Below are positions 19,681 through 28,682 of a stretch of 64,000 nt of DNA, one piece after another. A model generated the notes under the pieces. The model saw only the letters and a list, made by a program, of their open reading frames with translations, had not been told where the DNA came from and searched no databases. The stretch is from Mesorhizobium amorphae (GTDB lineage: Bacteria > Pseudomonadota > Alphaproteobacteria > Rhizobiales > Rhizobiaceae). The stretch is taken from positions 1 to 64,000 of the forward strand of contig NZ_JHQS01000011.1 of NCBI RefSeq assembly GCF_014843845.1, in the 5' to 3' direction. The position numbers and the translations under genes were made by a program. Each line of letters opens with the position of its first letter. Position 1 is the first letter of the stretch.

Positions 19681-20742
19681 ATGGGTTATGATCGCGGCAA
19701 GCTCGAAGCGTTGCGTCGCAAATATGGCGAGGGCCATGGCGGCGAGATGTTCGACCCGAAATTCCGCAAGGTCGCCGACAAGATCTTTTCCAAGAGCGGC
19801 ACGCGGCTGGCACCCTATTCCGGCATCCCGACCTTCCTGGCCGCACCCTATCGCGAAATTGCCGCCGAGAATCCGGATTTCGGCGACCTGCAGGTGGCGA
19901 TCATCGGCGTGCCGATGGATCTCGGCGTCACCAACCGGCCGGGATCGCGCTTCGGGCCAAGGGCGCTGCGCGCTATCGAACGCATCGGCCCCTACAACCA
20001 CGTCCTGGAATGTGCTCCGACGCATGAGCTTCGGGTCGCCGACATCGGCGACGTGCCGTTCCAGAGCCGCTACCGGCTGGAGACCAGCCATGAAGACATC
20101 GAGCGCCGTACCAACCAGATCGTCGATGCCGGCGTGATCCCGCTTTCAGTCGGCGGCGACCATTCGATCAGCCATCCGATCCTGAAGGCGGTCGGCAAGA
20201 AGGCGCCGGTCGGCATGATCCATATCGACGCCCACTGCGACACCAGCGGCCTGTTCGACCTGACCAAGTTCCATCATGGCGGGCCGTTCCGCAACGCGGT
20301 GCTGGACGGCGTGCTCGACCCGTCGCGCACCATCCAGATCGGCATCCGCGGCGCGGCCGAGTATCTGTGGGAGTTCAGCTACGAATCCGGCATGACCGTG
20401 GTGCATGCCGAGGAGGTGACCGGCCTCGGCATCCCCGCCATCATCGAGAAGGCGCGCAAGATTGTCGGCGACGGCCCGACCTACATCTCCTTCGACGTCG
20501 ACAGCGTCGATCCGGCCTTCGCGCCGGGCACCGGCACGCCCGAGATCGGCGGGCTGACGACGCGCGAGGTGCTCGAACTGCTGCGTGGCCTCAAAGGTCT
20601 CAACATCGTCGGCGGCGACGTCGTCGAGGTGGCGCCGCAATATGACGCGACCACCAACACCGCTCATGTCGGCGCGCAGATTCTGTTCGAGATCCTGAGC
20701 CTGATGGTGTTCAGCCCGGCGATCACGAGCAAGGGATCCTGA
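19681..20742 (+). CDS. Ureohydrolase, agmatinase/guanidinobutyrase family
   Basis: A 353-residue manganese enzyme of the arginase family that releases urea from a guanidino compound. The metal-binding motifs are complete: GGDHSIS near residue 158, HIDAHCDTS near 180 and SFDVDSVDPAFAPGTGTPE near 270. The length and GVTNRPGSRFGPRALR match the agmatinase branch. The ATG at 19681 follows an AGGAGGAG site. Two ABC importers follow on the same strand. The substrate could be agmatine, 4-guanidinobutyrate or 3-guanidinopropionate; sequence alone does not decide. The other product of agmatine would be putrescine, which fits the polyamine-type importer downstream. Urea would go to the urease encoded at 41.6-50.8 kb. 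Confidence 0.88.
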   Translation: MGYDRGKLEALRRKYGEGHGGEMFDPKFRKVADKIFSKSGTRLAPYSGIPTFLAAPYREIAAENPDFGDLQVAIIGVPMDLGVTNRPGSRFGPRALRAIERIGPYNHVLECAPTHELRVADIGDVPFQSRYRLETSHEDIERRTNQIVDAGVIPLSVGGDHSISHPILKAVGKKAPVGMIHIDAHCDTSGLFDLTKFHHGGPFRNAVLDGVLDPSRTIQIGIRGAAEYLWEFSYESGMTVVHAEEVTGLGIPAIIEKARKIVGDGPTYISFDVDSVDPAFAPGTGTPEIGGLTTREVLELLRGLKGLNIVGGDVVEVAPQYDATTNTAHVGAQILFEILSLMVFSPAITSKGS

Positions 20743-20761
20743 CACTAGACAAATCGAAGGC

Positions 20762-20786
20762 GGCCGCCGCGCTGGAGCCGGCGGCC
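20762..20786 (+). other. Intercistronic GC hairpin
   Basis: An eight-base GGCCGCCG/CGGCGGCC stem with a nine-base loop lies between the ureohydrolase gene and the binding-protein gene. There is no T-run, so it is more likely an RNA-processing or stability element than a terminator. Confidence 0.6.
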
Positions 20787-20823
20787 GGCCTCAAACAAAC
20801 AAGCTTCCAGCAGGGGAACGACA

Positions 20824-21630
20824 ATGACTTTTCACATGAAGCTCAAATCATCCATCGCCGCCGTGCTGATGCTCGGCGCGACCGGCTTTGGTTTCACCAC
20901 TCAGGCCAATGCCGACGCGGTGGACGACATCGCCAAGGCCGGCGCCATCAATGTCGGCATCTTCTCCGATTTCCCGCCCTTCTCCTCGGCCAGCGCCGAC
21001 ATGAGCATCAAGGGTTATGACATCGACGTTGCGCAGGCCATCGCCGATTCCCTGAAGGTCAAGCTCAACCTAGTCAGCGTCACCGGCCAGAACCGCATCC
21101 CGTATCTGACCGACAAGCGCGTCGACATTTTGATGAGCGTCGGCTACTCCAAGGAGCGCGAGCAAGTGATCGATTTCGCCGCCGCCTATGCGCCATACTA
21201 CATCGCCGTCATCGGCCCGGCCGCCCTTGCGGTCAAAAGCAAGGAAGACCTCGCCGACAAGTCGATCGCAGTCAACCGCGGCACGCTGGAGGACACCTCG
21301 CTGACCGAGGCTGCGCCGGCTTCGGCCGACATCCGCCGCTTCGACAACTACAACGCCGTCATCCAGGCCTTCATCTCCGGCCAGACCCAGTTGATGGTGG
21401 TCGGCAACGATGTCGGCGCCCAGGTGCTGGCCAAGCAGGACGCGCTGCAGCCGGAGCAGAAATTCCAGTTGCTCACTTCGCCTTCGCATATCGGCCTCAA
21501 CAAGAACGAGGACCGGCTGAAGCAGGCGGTCAACGACGCGGTCGCCAAGATGCTCGCCGACGGCAAGCTGGATGAGAGCTCGAAGGCCTGGCTGAAGACG
21601 CCGCTCAATCCCGACAACCTCAAGGATTGA
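20824..21630 (+). CDS. Polar amino acid-type ABC substrate-binding protein
   Basis: A 268-residue periplasmic protein of solute-binding family 3 (HisJ/GlnH type). It has a Sec signal peptide (KLKSSIAAVLMLGATGFGF, cleavage near ANA-DAVDD at residue 30) and family segments INVGIFSDFPPFSS and GYDIDVAQAIADSLKVKLNLV near 65. It probably serves the two permeases downstream. The ligand is likely a guanidino or cationic amino compound because of the ureohydrolase neighbour. Confidence 0.87.
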   Translation: MTFHMKLKSSIAAVLMLGATGFGFTTQANADAVDDIAKAGAINVGIFSDFPPFSSASADMSIKGYDIDVAQAIADSLKVKLNLVSVTGQNRIPYLTDKRVDILMSVGYSKEREQVIDFAAAYAPYYIAVIGPAALAVKSKEDLADKSIAVNRGTLEDTSLTEAAPASADIRRFDNYNAVIQAFISGQTQLMVVGNDVGAQVLAKQDALQPEQKFQLLTSPSHIGLNKNEDRLKQAVNDAVAKMLADGKLDESSKAWLKTPLNPDNLKD

Positions 21631-21650
21631 TGCCAGAGTCGTTGATACTT

Positions 21651-21720
21651 AGAGCGGTTCAGCTTTTGATGAACCGCCGACCCGCTCTAAGTATTTGTTT
21701 TTACGCAATTCCGGACGGGA
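21651..21720. repeat. Intergenic repeat, family B, partial copy
   Basis: GCGGTTCA and TGAACCGC (21654-21661 and 21670-21677) form a perfect eight-base stem. It is followed by ACGCAATTCCGGACGG, which also occurs in the fuller copy at 28633-28648. It lies between the binding-protein and permease genes of the same transporter. Confidence 0.8.
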
Positions 21721-21729
21721 CCTATCGTC

Positions 21730-22398
21730 ATGGGCTACAGCCTCGACTTCGGCTGGCTTGCGGGTGCTGTGGGCGCGATCGCGCGCGGTGCGGCCACGAC
21801 GATCCTGTTGATCGTCGTGACCACGTTCGTGGGAACGCTGCTCAGCATCCTCGGCGCGGCCGGCCGGCGAAACGGCCCGCTGCTGCTGAAGCGGGCGATT
21901 GGCGTCTATGTCGAGGTGATGCGCAACACGCCGTTCCTGGTGCAGCTGTTCTTCATCTTCTTCGGCCTGCCCAGCCTCGGCATCAGGCTCGATCCGATCC
22001 TGGCCGCCATGCTGGCGATGACGCTCAACATGGCGGCCTACACGATCGAGATCGTCGGCGCCGGGCTCGACGCTGTACCGCGCGGACAGACGGAAGCAGC
22101 ACTGGCGCTCGGACTCAGGCCGCGCCAGGTGTTCGTCAAGATCGTGCTGCCGCAGGCGTTGAAGGTGATCTACCCGGCGCTGACCAGCCAGGTCGTCATC
22201 ATGATGCTGGAATCCGCCGTCGTGTCGCAGATCGCCGTGCGGGAACTGACCTACGAGGCAGACATGCTGCAGGCACGCACCTTCCGCGCCTTCGAAACCT
22301 ATTTCGTGGTGACGATGGTCTATCTGGCGCTGTCGATGGGCCTGCGCCGGCTGCTGGTGTCAGGCGGACGCCGCGTTCTCGGAGCCGGTGTGTCATGA
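21730..22398 (+). CDS. Polar amino acid ABC transporter permease 1
   Basis: A 222-residue permease of the His/Glu/Gln/Arg/opine group with about five helices. The EAA coupling loop reads EAALALGLRPRQVFVKIVLPQ near residue 120, and YVEVMRNTPFLVQLFFIFFGLP near 62 is typical of the family. Its stop overlaps the next start (ATGA). No ATPase of the matching GlnQ type is present in the cluster. Confidence 0.9.
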   Translation: MGYSLDFGWLAGAVGAIARGAATTILLIVVTTFVGTLLSILGAAGRRNGPLLLKRAIGVYVEVMRNTPFLVQLFFIFFGLPSLGIRLDPILAAMLAMTLNMAAYTIEIVGAGLDAVPRGQTEAALALGLRPRQVFVKIVLPQALKVIYPALTSQVVIMMLESAVVSQIAVRELTYEADMLQARTFRAFETYFVVTMVYLALSMGLRRLLVSGGRRVLGAGVS

Positions 22399-23042
22399 TC
22401 GAATTCACCTTCTGGGATATTCTGCGCAACCTCTTGCTCGCCGCGCGCTGGACGGTGCTTTTGTCGCTTGCCGCTTTCGTCGGCGGCGCGCTGGTCGGCC
22501 TGGTCGTGCTGTTCTTCAGGATCGCCAAGAACAAGTGGAGCCGGCGCATCGCTTCCGGCTACATCGCGCTGTTCCAGGGCACGCCGCTCCTGATGCAGCT
22601 GTTCCTGATGTTCTTCGGCCTACCGATGCTCGGCCTGCGCATCGAGCCGTGGACGGCGGCGGTGCTCGGGCTCACCTTCTTCGCCAGCGCCTACCTGGCC
22701 GAGATCTGGCGCAGCGGCGTCGCCGCGTTGCCGCAGGGACAGTGGGATGCCGGCGCCAGCCTCGGCCTCCACTATCTGCAGGAGCTGAGGCTGATCATCC
22801 TGCCGCAGGCGTTCTCGATCACCCGGGCGCCGACCGTCGGCTTCCTGGTACAGCTAATCAAATCGACAGCGCTGACCTCGATCATCGGCTTCGAGGAACT
22901 GGTCAGGACATCCAACGCCATCAACAACGCCACCTTCGAGCCGTTCAAGGTCTACGGGCTGGTGGCGCTGATCTTCTTCGTCATGTGCTTTCCACTGACG
23001 CAATATGCCCGCACGCTCGAACAACGAGCGGCGGCCCACTGA
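22395..23042 (+). CDS. Polar amino acid ABC transporter permease 2
   Basis: A 215-residue permease, partner of the preceding gene. It has FQGTPLLMQLFLMFFGLP near residue 56 and the coupling loop DAGASLGLHYLQELRLIILPQ near 118. The start is the ATG at 22395, inside the end of permease 1. The next gene is a different type of binding protein, 68 bases downstream. Confidence 0.9.
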   Translation: MIEFTFWDILRNLLLAARWTVLLSLAAFVGGALVGLVVLFFRIAKNKWSRRIASGYIALFQGTPLLMQLFLMFFGLPMLGLRIEPWTAAVLGLTFFASAYLAEIWRSGVAALPQGQWDAGASLGLHYLQELRLIILPQAFSITRAPTVGFLVQLIKSTALTSIIGFEELVRTSNAINNATFEPFKVYGLVALIFFVMCFPLTQYARTLEQRAAAH

Positions 23043-23110
23043 CGCCAGGCGGCGAAACAGTGTGTGAAGGGAACCCGCCGGTTAGCCGGCATCAACTGAG
23101 GAGAAACGAG

Positions 23111-24199
23111 ATGAACAGACTGATCGGAAAATCCCTGACACGGCGCGGCGTGCTTGGCGCCGGCCTCGCAACGGCAGGCATGCTCGCCATGCCTTCGATC
23201 CTGCGGGCGCAGGACAAGTCGCTGAAGGTCGGCGTCTATGGCGGCTACTTCAAGAAATCCTTCGACGAGCATGTCTTCCCGGATTTCACTAAGGCAACCG
23301 GTATCGCGGTGGAATCCGTCGCCGAGCCGACCGGCGAGGCCTGGCTGGTGCAGCTCGAACAGGCGGCCAAGGCCGGGCAGGCGCCGGCCGACCTTTCGAT
23401 GATGTCGCAGGGCTCAACGATAAAGGGCCAGTCGACCGAATTGTGGACGCCGCTCGATACGTCGAAATTCAAGCACTACAACGACCTGCTGCCCCGCTTC
23501 GTCAACAAGTATCCGGACGGCCGCGTTGCCGGCATCGGTGCCGTTGCCTGGTGGATCACGCTGGTCACCAACACCGATGTCTACAAGGACGCGCCGACCT
23601 CGTGGACCGCACTGTGGGACAAGGCGAACGAAGACAAGCTCGGCCTGCTGGCGCTTGCCTCCAACTCGTTCCTGCTCGAAGTGACCGCCAAGACCTTCAT
23701 GGGCGGCACCAACGCGCTCGACACCGAGGACGGGCTGAACAAGGCGTTCGAAAAGCTCGCCGAGGTCAAGCCGAACGTCCGCCTCTGGTACCGCGACGAG
23801 GCGCAGTTCGAGCAGGCCTTGAAGTCGGGCGAGATCCCGATGGGCCAATATTATCACGACGTCACCGGGCTCGCGGCCGCCGACGGATTCCATGTCCGCT
23901 CGACCTTCCCGAAGGAAGGCGGCATCCAGGATTCCGGCAATTGGGTGCTGTCGCGCGCCTCGACCAAGGTCGACGAGGCGCATGCCTTCATCGACTATAT
24001 GAGCCAACCCTCGATGCAGGGCCTCATGTCGCGCAAGGTCGGCACGACGCCGACGCTCAAGAAAGAGGTGCTCGACCTCAAGCCAGAAGAGTTCGCCGCG
24101 GTGTCGTCGGACATCGAGCCGATCATCCCGCGCTACGACCTCTATACGTCGAAGGCCGACTGGATCAACCAGAAGTGGACCGAGCTGATCGTCGGCTAA
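23111..24199 (+). CDS. Polyamine-type ABC substrate-binding protein (PotD-like)
   Basis: A 362-residue extracellular solute-binding protein of the PotD/spermidine group. The signal LTRRGVLGAGLATAG is twin-arginine-like and ends near ILRAQ-DKSLK. WWITLVTNTDVYKDAPTSW near residue 140 is the typical lobe-crossing segment. The ATG at 23111 follows AGGAGAAACG. With the ATPase and two permeases downstream it forms a complete importer, perhaps for a polyamine or guanidino compound. Confidence 0.87.
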   Translation: MNRLIGKSLTRRGVLGAGLATAGMLAMPSILRAQDKSLKVGVYGGYFKKSFDEHVFPDFTKATGIAVESVAEPTGEAWLVQLEQAAKAGQAPADLSMMSQGSTIKGQSTELWTPLDTSKFKHYNDLLPRFVNKYPDGRVAGIGAVAWWITLVTNTDVYKDAPTSWTALWDKANEDKLGLLALASNSFLLEVTAKTFMGGTNALDTEDGLNKAFEKLAEVKPNVRLWYRDEAQFEQALKSGEIPMGQYYHDVTGLAAADGFHVRSTFPKEGGIQDSGNWVLSRASTKVDEAHAFIDYMSQPSMQGLMSRKVGTTPTLKKEVLDLKPEEFAAVSSDIEPIIPRYDLYTSKADWINQKWTELIVG

Positions 24200-24221
24200 G
24201 CCGACCTGCATTAACCTGACC

Positions 24222-24246
24222 GGCCGCCGGATAGCCTCCGGCGGCC
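24222..24246 (+). other. Intercistronic GC hairpin
   Basis: A perfect ten-base stem (GGCCGCCGGA/TCCGGCGGCC) with a five-base loop lies right after the binding-protein gene and before its ATPase. There is no T-run. This placement is typical of elements that stabilise the upstream message, so more binding protein is made than ATPase. Confidence 0.7.
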
Positions 24247-24276
24247 CTGCAGTGCAATGCCTGAGAGGGGTGAGTC

Positions 24277-25314
24277 ATGTCCGGATTGAACATCAACGCC
24301 ATCACCAAGAAATTCGGCAGCTTCGCCGCCGTCGACAATGTCCAGCTCAACGTACCGCACGGCACTTTCGTGTGCCTGCTCGGGCCATCGGGTTGCGGCA
24401 AGACCACGCTGCTGCGCATGATTGCCGGGCTGGAGGAGCCGACCAGCGGCGCCATCGTGCTCGACGGCGAGGACATCACGCCGCTGCCGACGCACAAGCG
24501 CAATCTCGGCATGGTGTTCCAGTCGTTGGCGCTGTTTCCGCATCTTTCTGTCGGAGACAACATCGCCTATGCGCTGCGCATTCGCGGCGCCTCGAAGGAA
24601 GAGCAGAAGAAACGCGTCGACGAGTTGCTGAGCCTGATCCACCTGACCGGCTTTGCCGATCGCCCGGTGGCGAAACTGTCGGGCGGCCAGCGCCAGCGCG
24701 TGGCGATCGCCCGTGCCTTGGCCCTGTCGCCGAAACTGTTCCTGCTCGACGAGCCGCTGTCGGCGCTCGACGCCAAATTGCGCGAGGCCATGCAAGTGGA
24801 ATTGCGCCAGCTGCAGCAGCGGCTCGGCATCACCACCATCGTCGTCACCCACGACCAGCGCGAAGCCATGACCATGGCCGACCTCGTCGTCGTGATGGGC
24901 CACGGCAAGATCCTGCAGGCGGCGCCGCCGATCGAAATCTACCGCAAACCGGCCGACGCTTTCGTCGCCGACTTCATCGGCATCACCAATTTGTTGCCGG
25001 CCGAAGTCGACAGCGCCGGGCGCACCACCATCCTCGGCACCGCCATTGCGGGTCTCGCCATGCCGGCGGGGCAAACCAAGGCCTCGGTGTCGATCCGTCC
25101 CGAGGACGTGCATCTGGGCGCTCCCGGCGGATCGGCAATCACCGGCGAGGTGAGTTTCGTGCGCGATCTCGGCGGCACCATCGAGACCTTCGTCGAGGTC
25201 GGCGGCACCAGCATCATCGCCGTGACGACGCCGCGCGAGCGGCATGACGTGCCGGTCGGCGCCAAGGTCGGCGTCACGCTGCCGCCCGCAAGCTGCGTGG
25301 TGCTCGGCTCATGA
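24277..25314 (+). CDS. Polyamine-type ABC ATP-binding protein (PotA-like)
   Basis: A 345-residue ATPase with Walker A GPSGCGKTT near 38, signature [15 protein letters not shown] near 135, Walker B LFLLDEPLSALD, and a C-terminal TOBE-type regulatory domain (SIRPEDVHLG near 272). It is the only transporter ATPase in the 20-27 kb cluster. Its stop overlaps the next start by four bases. Confidence 0.92.
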   Translation: MSGLNINAITKKFGSFAAVDNVQLNVPHGTFVCLLGPSGCGKTTLLRMIAGLEEPTSGAIVLDGEDITPLPTHKRNLGMVFQSLALFPHLSVGDNIAYALRIRGASKEEQKKRVDELLSLIHLTGFADRPVAKLSGGQRQRVAIARALALSPKLFLLDEPLSALDAKLREAMQVELRQLQQRLGITTIVVTHDQREAMTMADLVVVMGHGKILQAAPPIEIYRKPADAFVADFIGITNLLPAEVDSAGRTTILGTAIAGLAMPAGQTKASVSIRPEDVHLGAPGGSAITGEVSFVRDLGGTIETFVEVGGTSIIAVTTPRERHDVPVGAKVGVTLPPASCVVLGS

Positions 25315-26165
25315 GACGCGAAGCTCCAAAGTCGGTAGCCGACTACACGCCGCTGTTCTTTCCGGCGCTGATGCTGATCGTCTTCTTCGTCGTGCCGTTC
25401 TCAACGATGATCGCGGTGAGCTTCTTCAAGCGCAATCCCGCCGGCTTCTACACGCCGGATTTCGTGTTCGACAATTACGCACGCTTCCTGTCGATGTTCT
25501 TCGGCGGCGTGCTCGGCTTTTCGCTGATGCTGGCGGTGCTGGTCGCAATCTGCTGCGTCGCCATCGCCTTCCCCTTCACCTATCTTTTGACGCGGCGCCC
25601 GCGCCGCGTGCAAACGCTGTGGCTGGTCGGGCTGTTGTCGGTGCTGTCGCTGTCGGAGGTCATCATCGGCTTTGCCTGGTCGACACTGTTTTCGCGCACC
25701 GCGGGCATCACCAATCTGTTCGTGGCGATCGGGCTGATGGACAAGCCGGTGGCGCTGCTGCCGACTTTCGGCGCGGTGCTGACCGGCATGGTCTACCAGG
25801 CGCTACCCTACACGATCCTGGTGCTCTACCCCGCGCTCGTGCGCCTCGACCCGACACTGCTCGAGGCGGCGCGCACGCTTGGCGCCTCGCCGGTTCGGGC
25901 CTTCTTCAACGTCGTGGCGCCGGCGCTCCGAAACACCATCGTGGCAACGCTGATCATGGTCTTCGTCTTTGCGCTCGGTTCCTATCTGTTGCCGCAGATC
26001 CTCGGGCGGCCGCAACACTGGACACTGTCGGTGCTGATCACCGACCAGGCGATCTATCAGTCCAACATGCCTTTCGGGGCGGCGATGGCGGTGTTCCTGG
26101 TGCTGATCTCGCTGGCGCTGGTTGGAATGACGCTGCTCGTCGGACGCAAGGAGAACGCGCTATGA
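25311..26165 (+). CDS. Polyamine-type ABC permease (PotB-like)
   Basis: A 284-residue permease with about six helices and the coupling loop EAARTLGASPVRAFFNVVAPAL near residue 183. Start and stop overlap the neighbours by four bases, giving strict coupling with the ATPase and the second permease. Confidence 0.9.
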   Translation: MRREAPKSVADYTPLFFPALMLIVFFVVPFSTMIAVSFFKRNPAGFYTPDFVFDNYARFLSMFFGGVLGFSLMLAVLVAICCVAIAFPFTYLLTRRPRRVQTLWLVGLLSVLSLSEVIIGFAWSTLFSRTAGITNLFVAIGLMDKPVALLPTFGAVLTGMVYQALPYTILVLYPALVRLDPTLLEAARTLGASPVRAFFNVVAPALRNTIVATLIMVFVFALGSYLLPQILGRPQHWTLSVLITDQAIYQSNMPFGAAMAVFLVLISLALVGMTLLVGRKENAL

Positions 26166-26965
26166 CCGAGACCTGGCTTCGCCGCTTCTATTTCGGCCTC
26201 GTCGCCCTGTTCCTGGCGGCGCCGCTCATCGTCGTTGCCGGCGTCTCGGTCAACGAGAAGCAGGACCTGGCTTTCCCGCCGGTCGGCTTCTCGCTGGCAT
26301 GGTACGGACAGATCTTCACCGACCCGGAATGGCGGCTGGCGCTGATCCATTCGGTGACGCTCGCCGTCTGCTCGGCGGCGATCGCGGTGGCCATCGCACT
26401 GCCGCTGGCCTGGTTCCTGTGGCGGCGCATCGCGCCATGGGCGAACATTTTTCAGGTGCTGGGGCTCGCCCCTTTCATCCTGCCGCCGGTCATCACGGCG
26501 CTCGGCTTCCTCAGCTTCTGGGCAACGGTCGGGCTGTTCGGCCAGTTCTTCACCGCCATCATCAGCCATGCGATCTTCTTCGTGACGCTGCCGCTGGTGA
26601 CGCTGTCGCTGGGCTTTGCCTCGATCGACCGCTCGCTGGTCGAGGCCGCCGCCACCATGGGCGCCGACGACCGCACGGTACTGAAGACTGTGGTGCTGCC
26701 GCTGATCCTCCCCTACCTCGTCTCGGGCTACGCCTTCGCCTTCGTGCTGTCGCTCAACGAATACATCGTCGCCTACATGACGATCGGCTTCACCACCGAG
26801 ACGCTACCGATCAAGATCTTCAACGCGCTGCGCTACGGCTACACGCCGACCATGGCCTCGGTGTCGGTGTTCTTCGTCGCGGTGGCTGCCTTGGTGTTCG
26901 GCGCGATCGCCAGGTTCGGCGATATCCGCAGGCTACTCGGCGCGATGTCGTCCGACGGCAACTGA
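26162..26965 (+). CDS. Polyamine-type ABC permease (PotC-like)
   Basis: A 267-residue permease with about six helices and the coupling loop EAAATMGADDRTVLKTVVLPLI near residue 160. It is the last gene of the ureohydrolase-transporter cluster and ends just before a strong hairpin terminator. Confidence 0.9.
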   Translation: MTETWLRRFYFGLVALFLAAPLIVVAGVSVNEKQDLAFPPVGFSLAWYGQIFTDPEWRLALIHSVTLAVCSAAIAVAIALPLAWFLWRRIAPWANIFQVLGLAPFILPPVITALGFLSFWATVGLFGQFFTAIISHAIFFVTLPLVTLSLGFASIDRSLVEAAATMGADDRTVLKTVVLPLILPYLVSGYAFAFVLSLNEYIVAYMTIGFTTETLPIKIFNALRYGYTPTMASVSVFFVAVAALVFGAIARFGDIRRLLGAMSSDGN

Positions 26966-26982
26966 GCGAGCTTACGCAAACG

Positions 26983-27018
26983 AAAGCGGCCGCCGGAACC
27001 TGTCCGGCGGCCGCTTTG
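26983..27018. terminator. Bidirectional terminator
   Basis: A twelve-base stem GCGGCCGCCGGA/TCCGGCGGCCGC with a five-base loop is flanked by AAA and TTT. It lies between the converging potC-like and MATE genes. Confidence 0.8.
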
Positions 27019-27021
27019 TTT

Positions 27022-28425
27022 TCAATGCCCGAAGGCGAGTGACGGCGCGATGCGATCACGCCGCAGCCAGCGCGCGAGCAGCAGGGCCGCCACCACCGCC
27101 AGCCCCGAGGCCAGGCCGATCCAGATGCCGACGCCGTGCAAGCCGAAATGGAAGGCGAGCAGCACGCCGAGCGGCAGGCCGACGCCCCAATAGCCGATCG
27201 CGGCATAGATCATCGGTACCTTGGTGTCGTGCAGGCCGCGCAGCATGCCGGCGGCCACCGCCTGCGCGCCGTCGAAGATCTGGAACAGTGCCGCAAACAC
27301 CAGGAAAGACACGGCAAGCGCGATCACCCTGGCATTGGCCGGGTTGGTCAAATCGATGAAGGCGCTGATCAAGAGATGCGGCCACAGGATCATCACCAGA
27401 CCCATCAGCGCCATGAACGAGACGCCGATGACGAAGGCGGTCCAGCCGGCGCGGGAAACCCCTTCCGGATTGCCCGCACCATGGGCAAGGCCGACCCGCA
27501 CCGTCACCGCCTGGTTGAGGCCGAGCGGCACCATGAACGAGATCGAGGCGATCTGGATGGCGATGGCATGAGCGGCCAGCGAATCCGCATCGATCAGGCC
27601 CATGAGAAGCGCTGCCGCGTTGAAGATCGTCACCTCGAAGGCGAGGATGCCGGCGATCGGCATGCCGAGCCGCAGCAATCCCTTGAAGCGCGGCCAGTCG
27701 GCGCGCCAGAAGCGGCCAAACAGACGATAGCGGCGGAACTTCTTCTCCAGCATCACCACCGCCGCCATGCCGCAAAACATCAGCGTGCTGGAGAGCGTCG
27801 TGGCGAGACCGGAGCCGGCAATGCCCATCGAGGTGACACCGAGATTGCCGAACATGAACACCCAGTTGAAGAAGGCGTTGCAGGCGACGGCGACGAAGAC
27901 GATGATCAGCGCCCAACCCGGCCGTTCCAGCGCCGAGATGAAGGAGCGCAGCACGATATAGCCGTAAAACGGCAGCACCGCCCATTCCAGCCAGCGCAGA
28001 TAGATGCCCGCCTGATGCGCGAGTCTCGGCTCCTGGCCCATGGCCAACAGGATTGCCTCGCCGTGCCAGAGCGCGATCCAGATCGGAATTGAGATCAGGA
28101 TCGCCAGCCAAAGGCCCTGGCGCACGGTGCGGCGCAGGTCGCGCACCGAATGGCGGCGGCGGCCGAGTTCGGTCGCCATCATCGGCGAGGTCGCCAGCAT
28201 CAGGCCGAGGCCGAAGATCAGCGGCATGAAATAGAGATTGGCGCCCAGCGCGCCGCTGGCCAGCGTATCCGGCCCTAGCCTGCCCATCATCATGACGTCG
28301 GTGGCGGTCATGGCCGTCTGGCCGAGATTGGTCAGCACCATCGGCCAGGCGAGCGCCAGCGTCGCCGTGATTTCCTGACGCCAAAGGTTTTCCGGCGCGC
28401 GAGCGCCGGCTTCGATCGCAGACAT
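27022..28425 (-). CDS. MATE-family efflux transporter
   Basis: A 467-residue NorM-type exporter with about twelve helices and the family segments ALAWPMVLTNLGQTAM near residue 27 and MALGLGLMLATSP-like (IFGLGLMLATSPMMATELG) near 70. It would expel cationic or drug-like compounds in exchange for H+ or Na+. The ATG at 28425 (MSAIEAG) is preferred to the longer frame from 28482. It stands alone, so its substrate cannot be guessed from neighbours. Confidence 0.88.
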   Translation of the reverse strand: MSAIEAGARAPENLWRQEITATLALAWPMVLTNLGQTAMTATDVMMMGRLGPDTLASGALGANLYFMPLIFGLGLMLATSPMMATELGRRRHSVRDLRRTVRQGLWLAILISIPIWIALWHGEAILLAMGQEPRLAHQAGIYLRWLEWAVLPFYGYIVLRSFISALERPGWALIIVFVAVACNAFFNWVFMFGNLGVTSMGIAGSGLATTLSSTLMFCGMAAVVMLEKKFRRYRLFGRFWRADWPRFKGLLRLGMPIAGILAFEVTIFNAAALLMGLIDADSLAAHAIAIQIASISFMVPLGLNQAVTVRVGLAHGAGNPEGVSRAGWTAFVIGVSFMALMGLVMILWPHLLISAFIDLTNPANARVIALAVSFLVFAALFQIFDGAQAVAAGMLRGLHDTKVPMIYAAIGYWGVGLPLGVLLAFHFGLHGVGIWIGLASGLAVVAALLLARWLRRDRIAPSLAFGH

Positions 28426-28581
28426 TGTCCTGCTCTTTCCGATTGCGGCGCGTCGGGACCTTGCCCGGAAGCCGCACTTCAAACGGCAAAACCTTCGGTT
28501 TCGCAGCGTTTGCGCCGTCTATTGAACGAAATGCGACGTGAAGGCAAGGGAGGAGGAGCGGGCAGCTATTGAGCCAGAGCT

Positions 28582-28682
28582 TGAGCGGTTCAGCGTTTCA
28601 CGGAAACGCAGAACCGCTCTATCTTTGTTTTGACGCAATTCCGGACGGAAAACCGTTTCACACTTTTCCTGGAATTGCTCTA
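28582..28682. repeat. Intergenic repeat, family B, full copy
   Basis: Two nested structures are present. GAGCGGTTC/GAACCGCTC with inner GCGTTTC/GAAACGC forms a long hairpin at 28583-28619, and GCAATTCC/GGAATTGC flanks the core 28635-28678. The core AACCGTTTCACACTTTTCC recurs in the copies at 44637 and 48324. The stop codon of the FGGY kinase gene (28680-28682) lies on the edge of the element. Confidence 0.85.
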
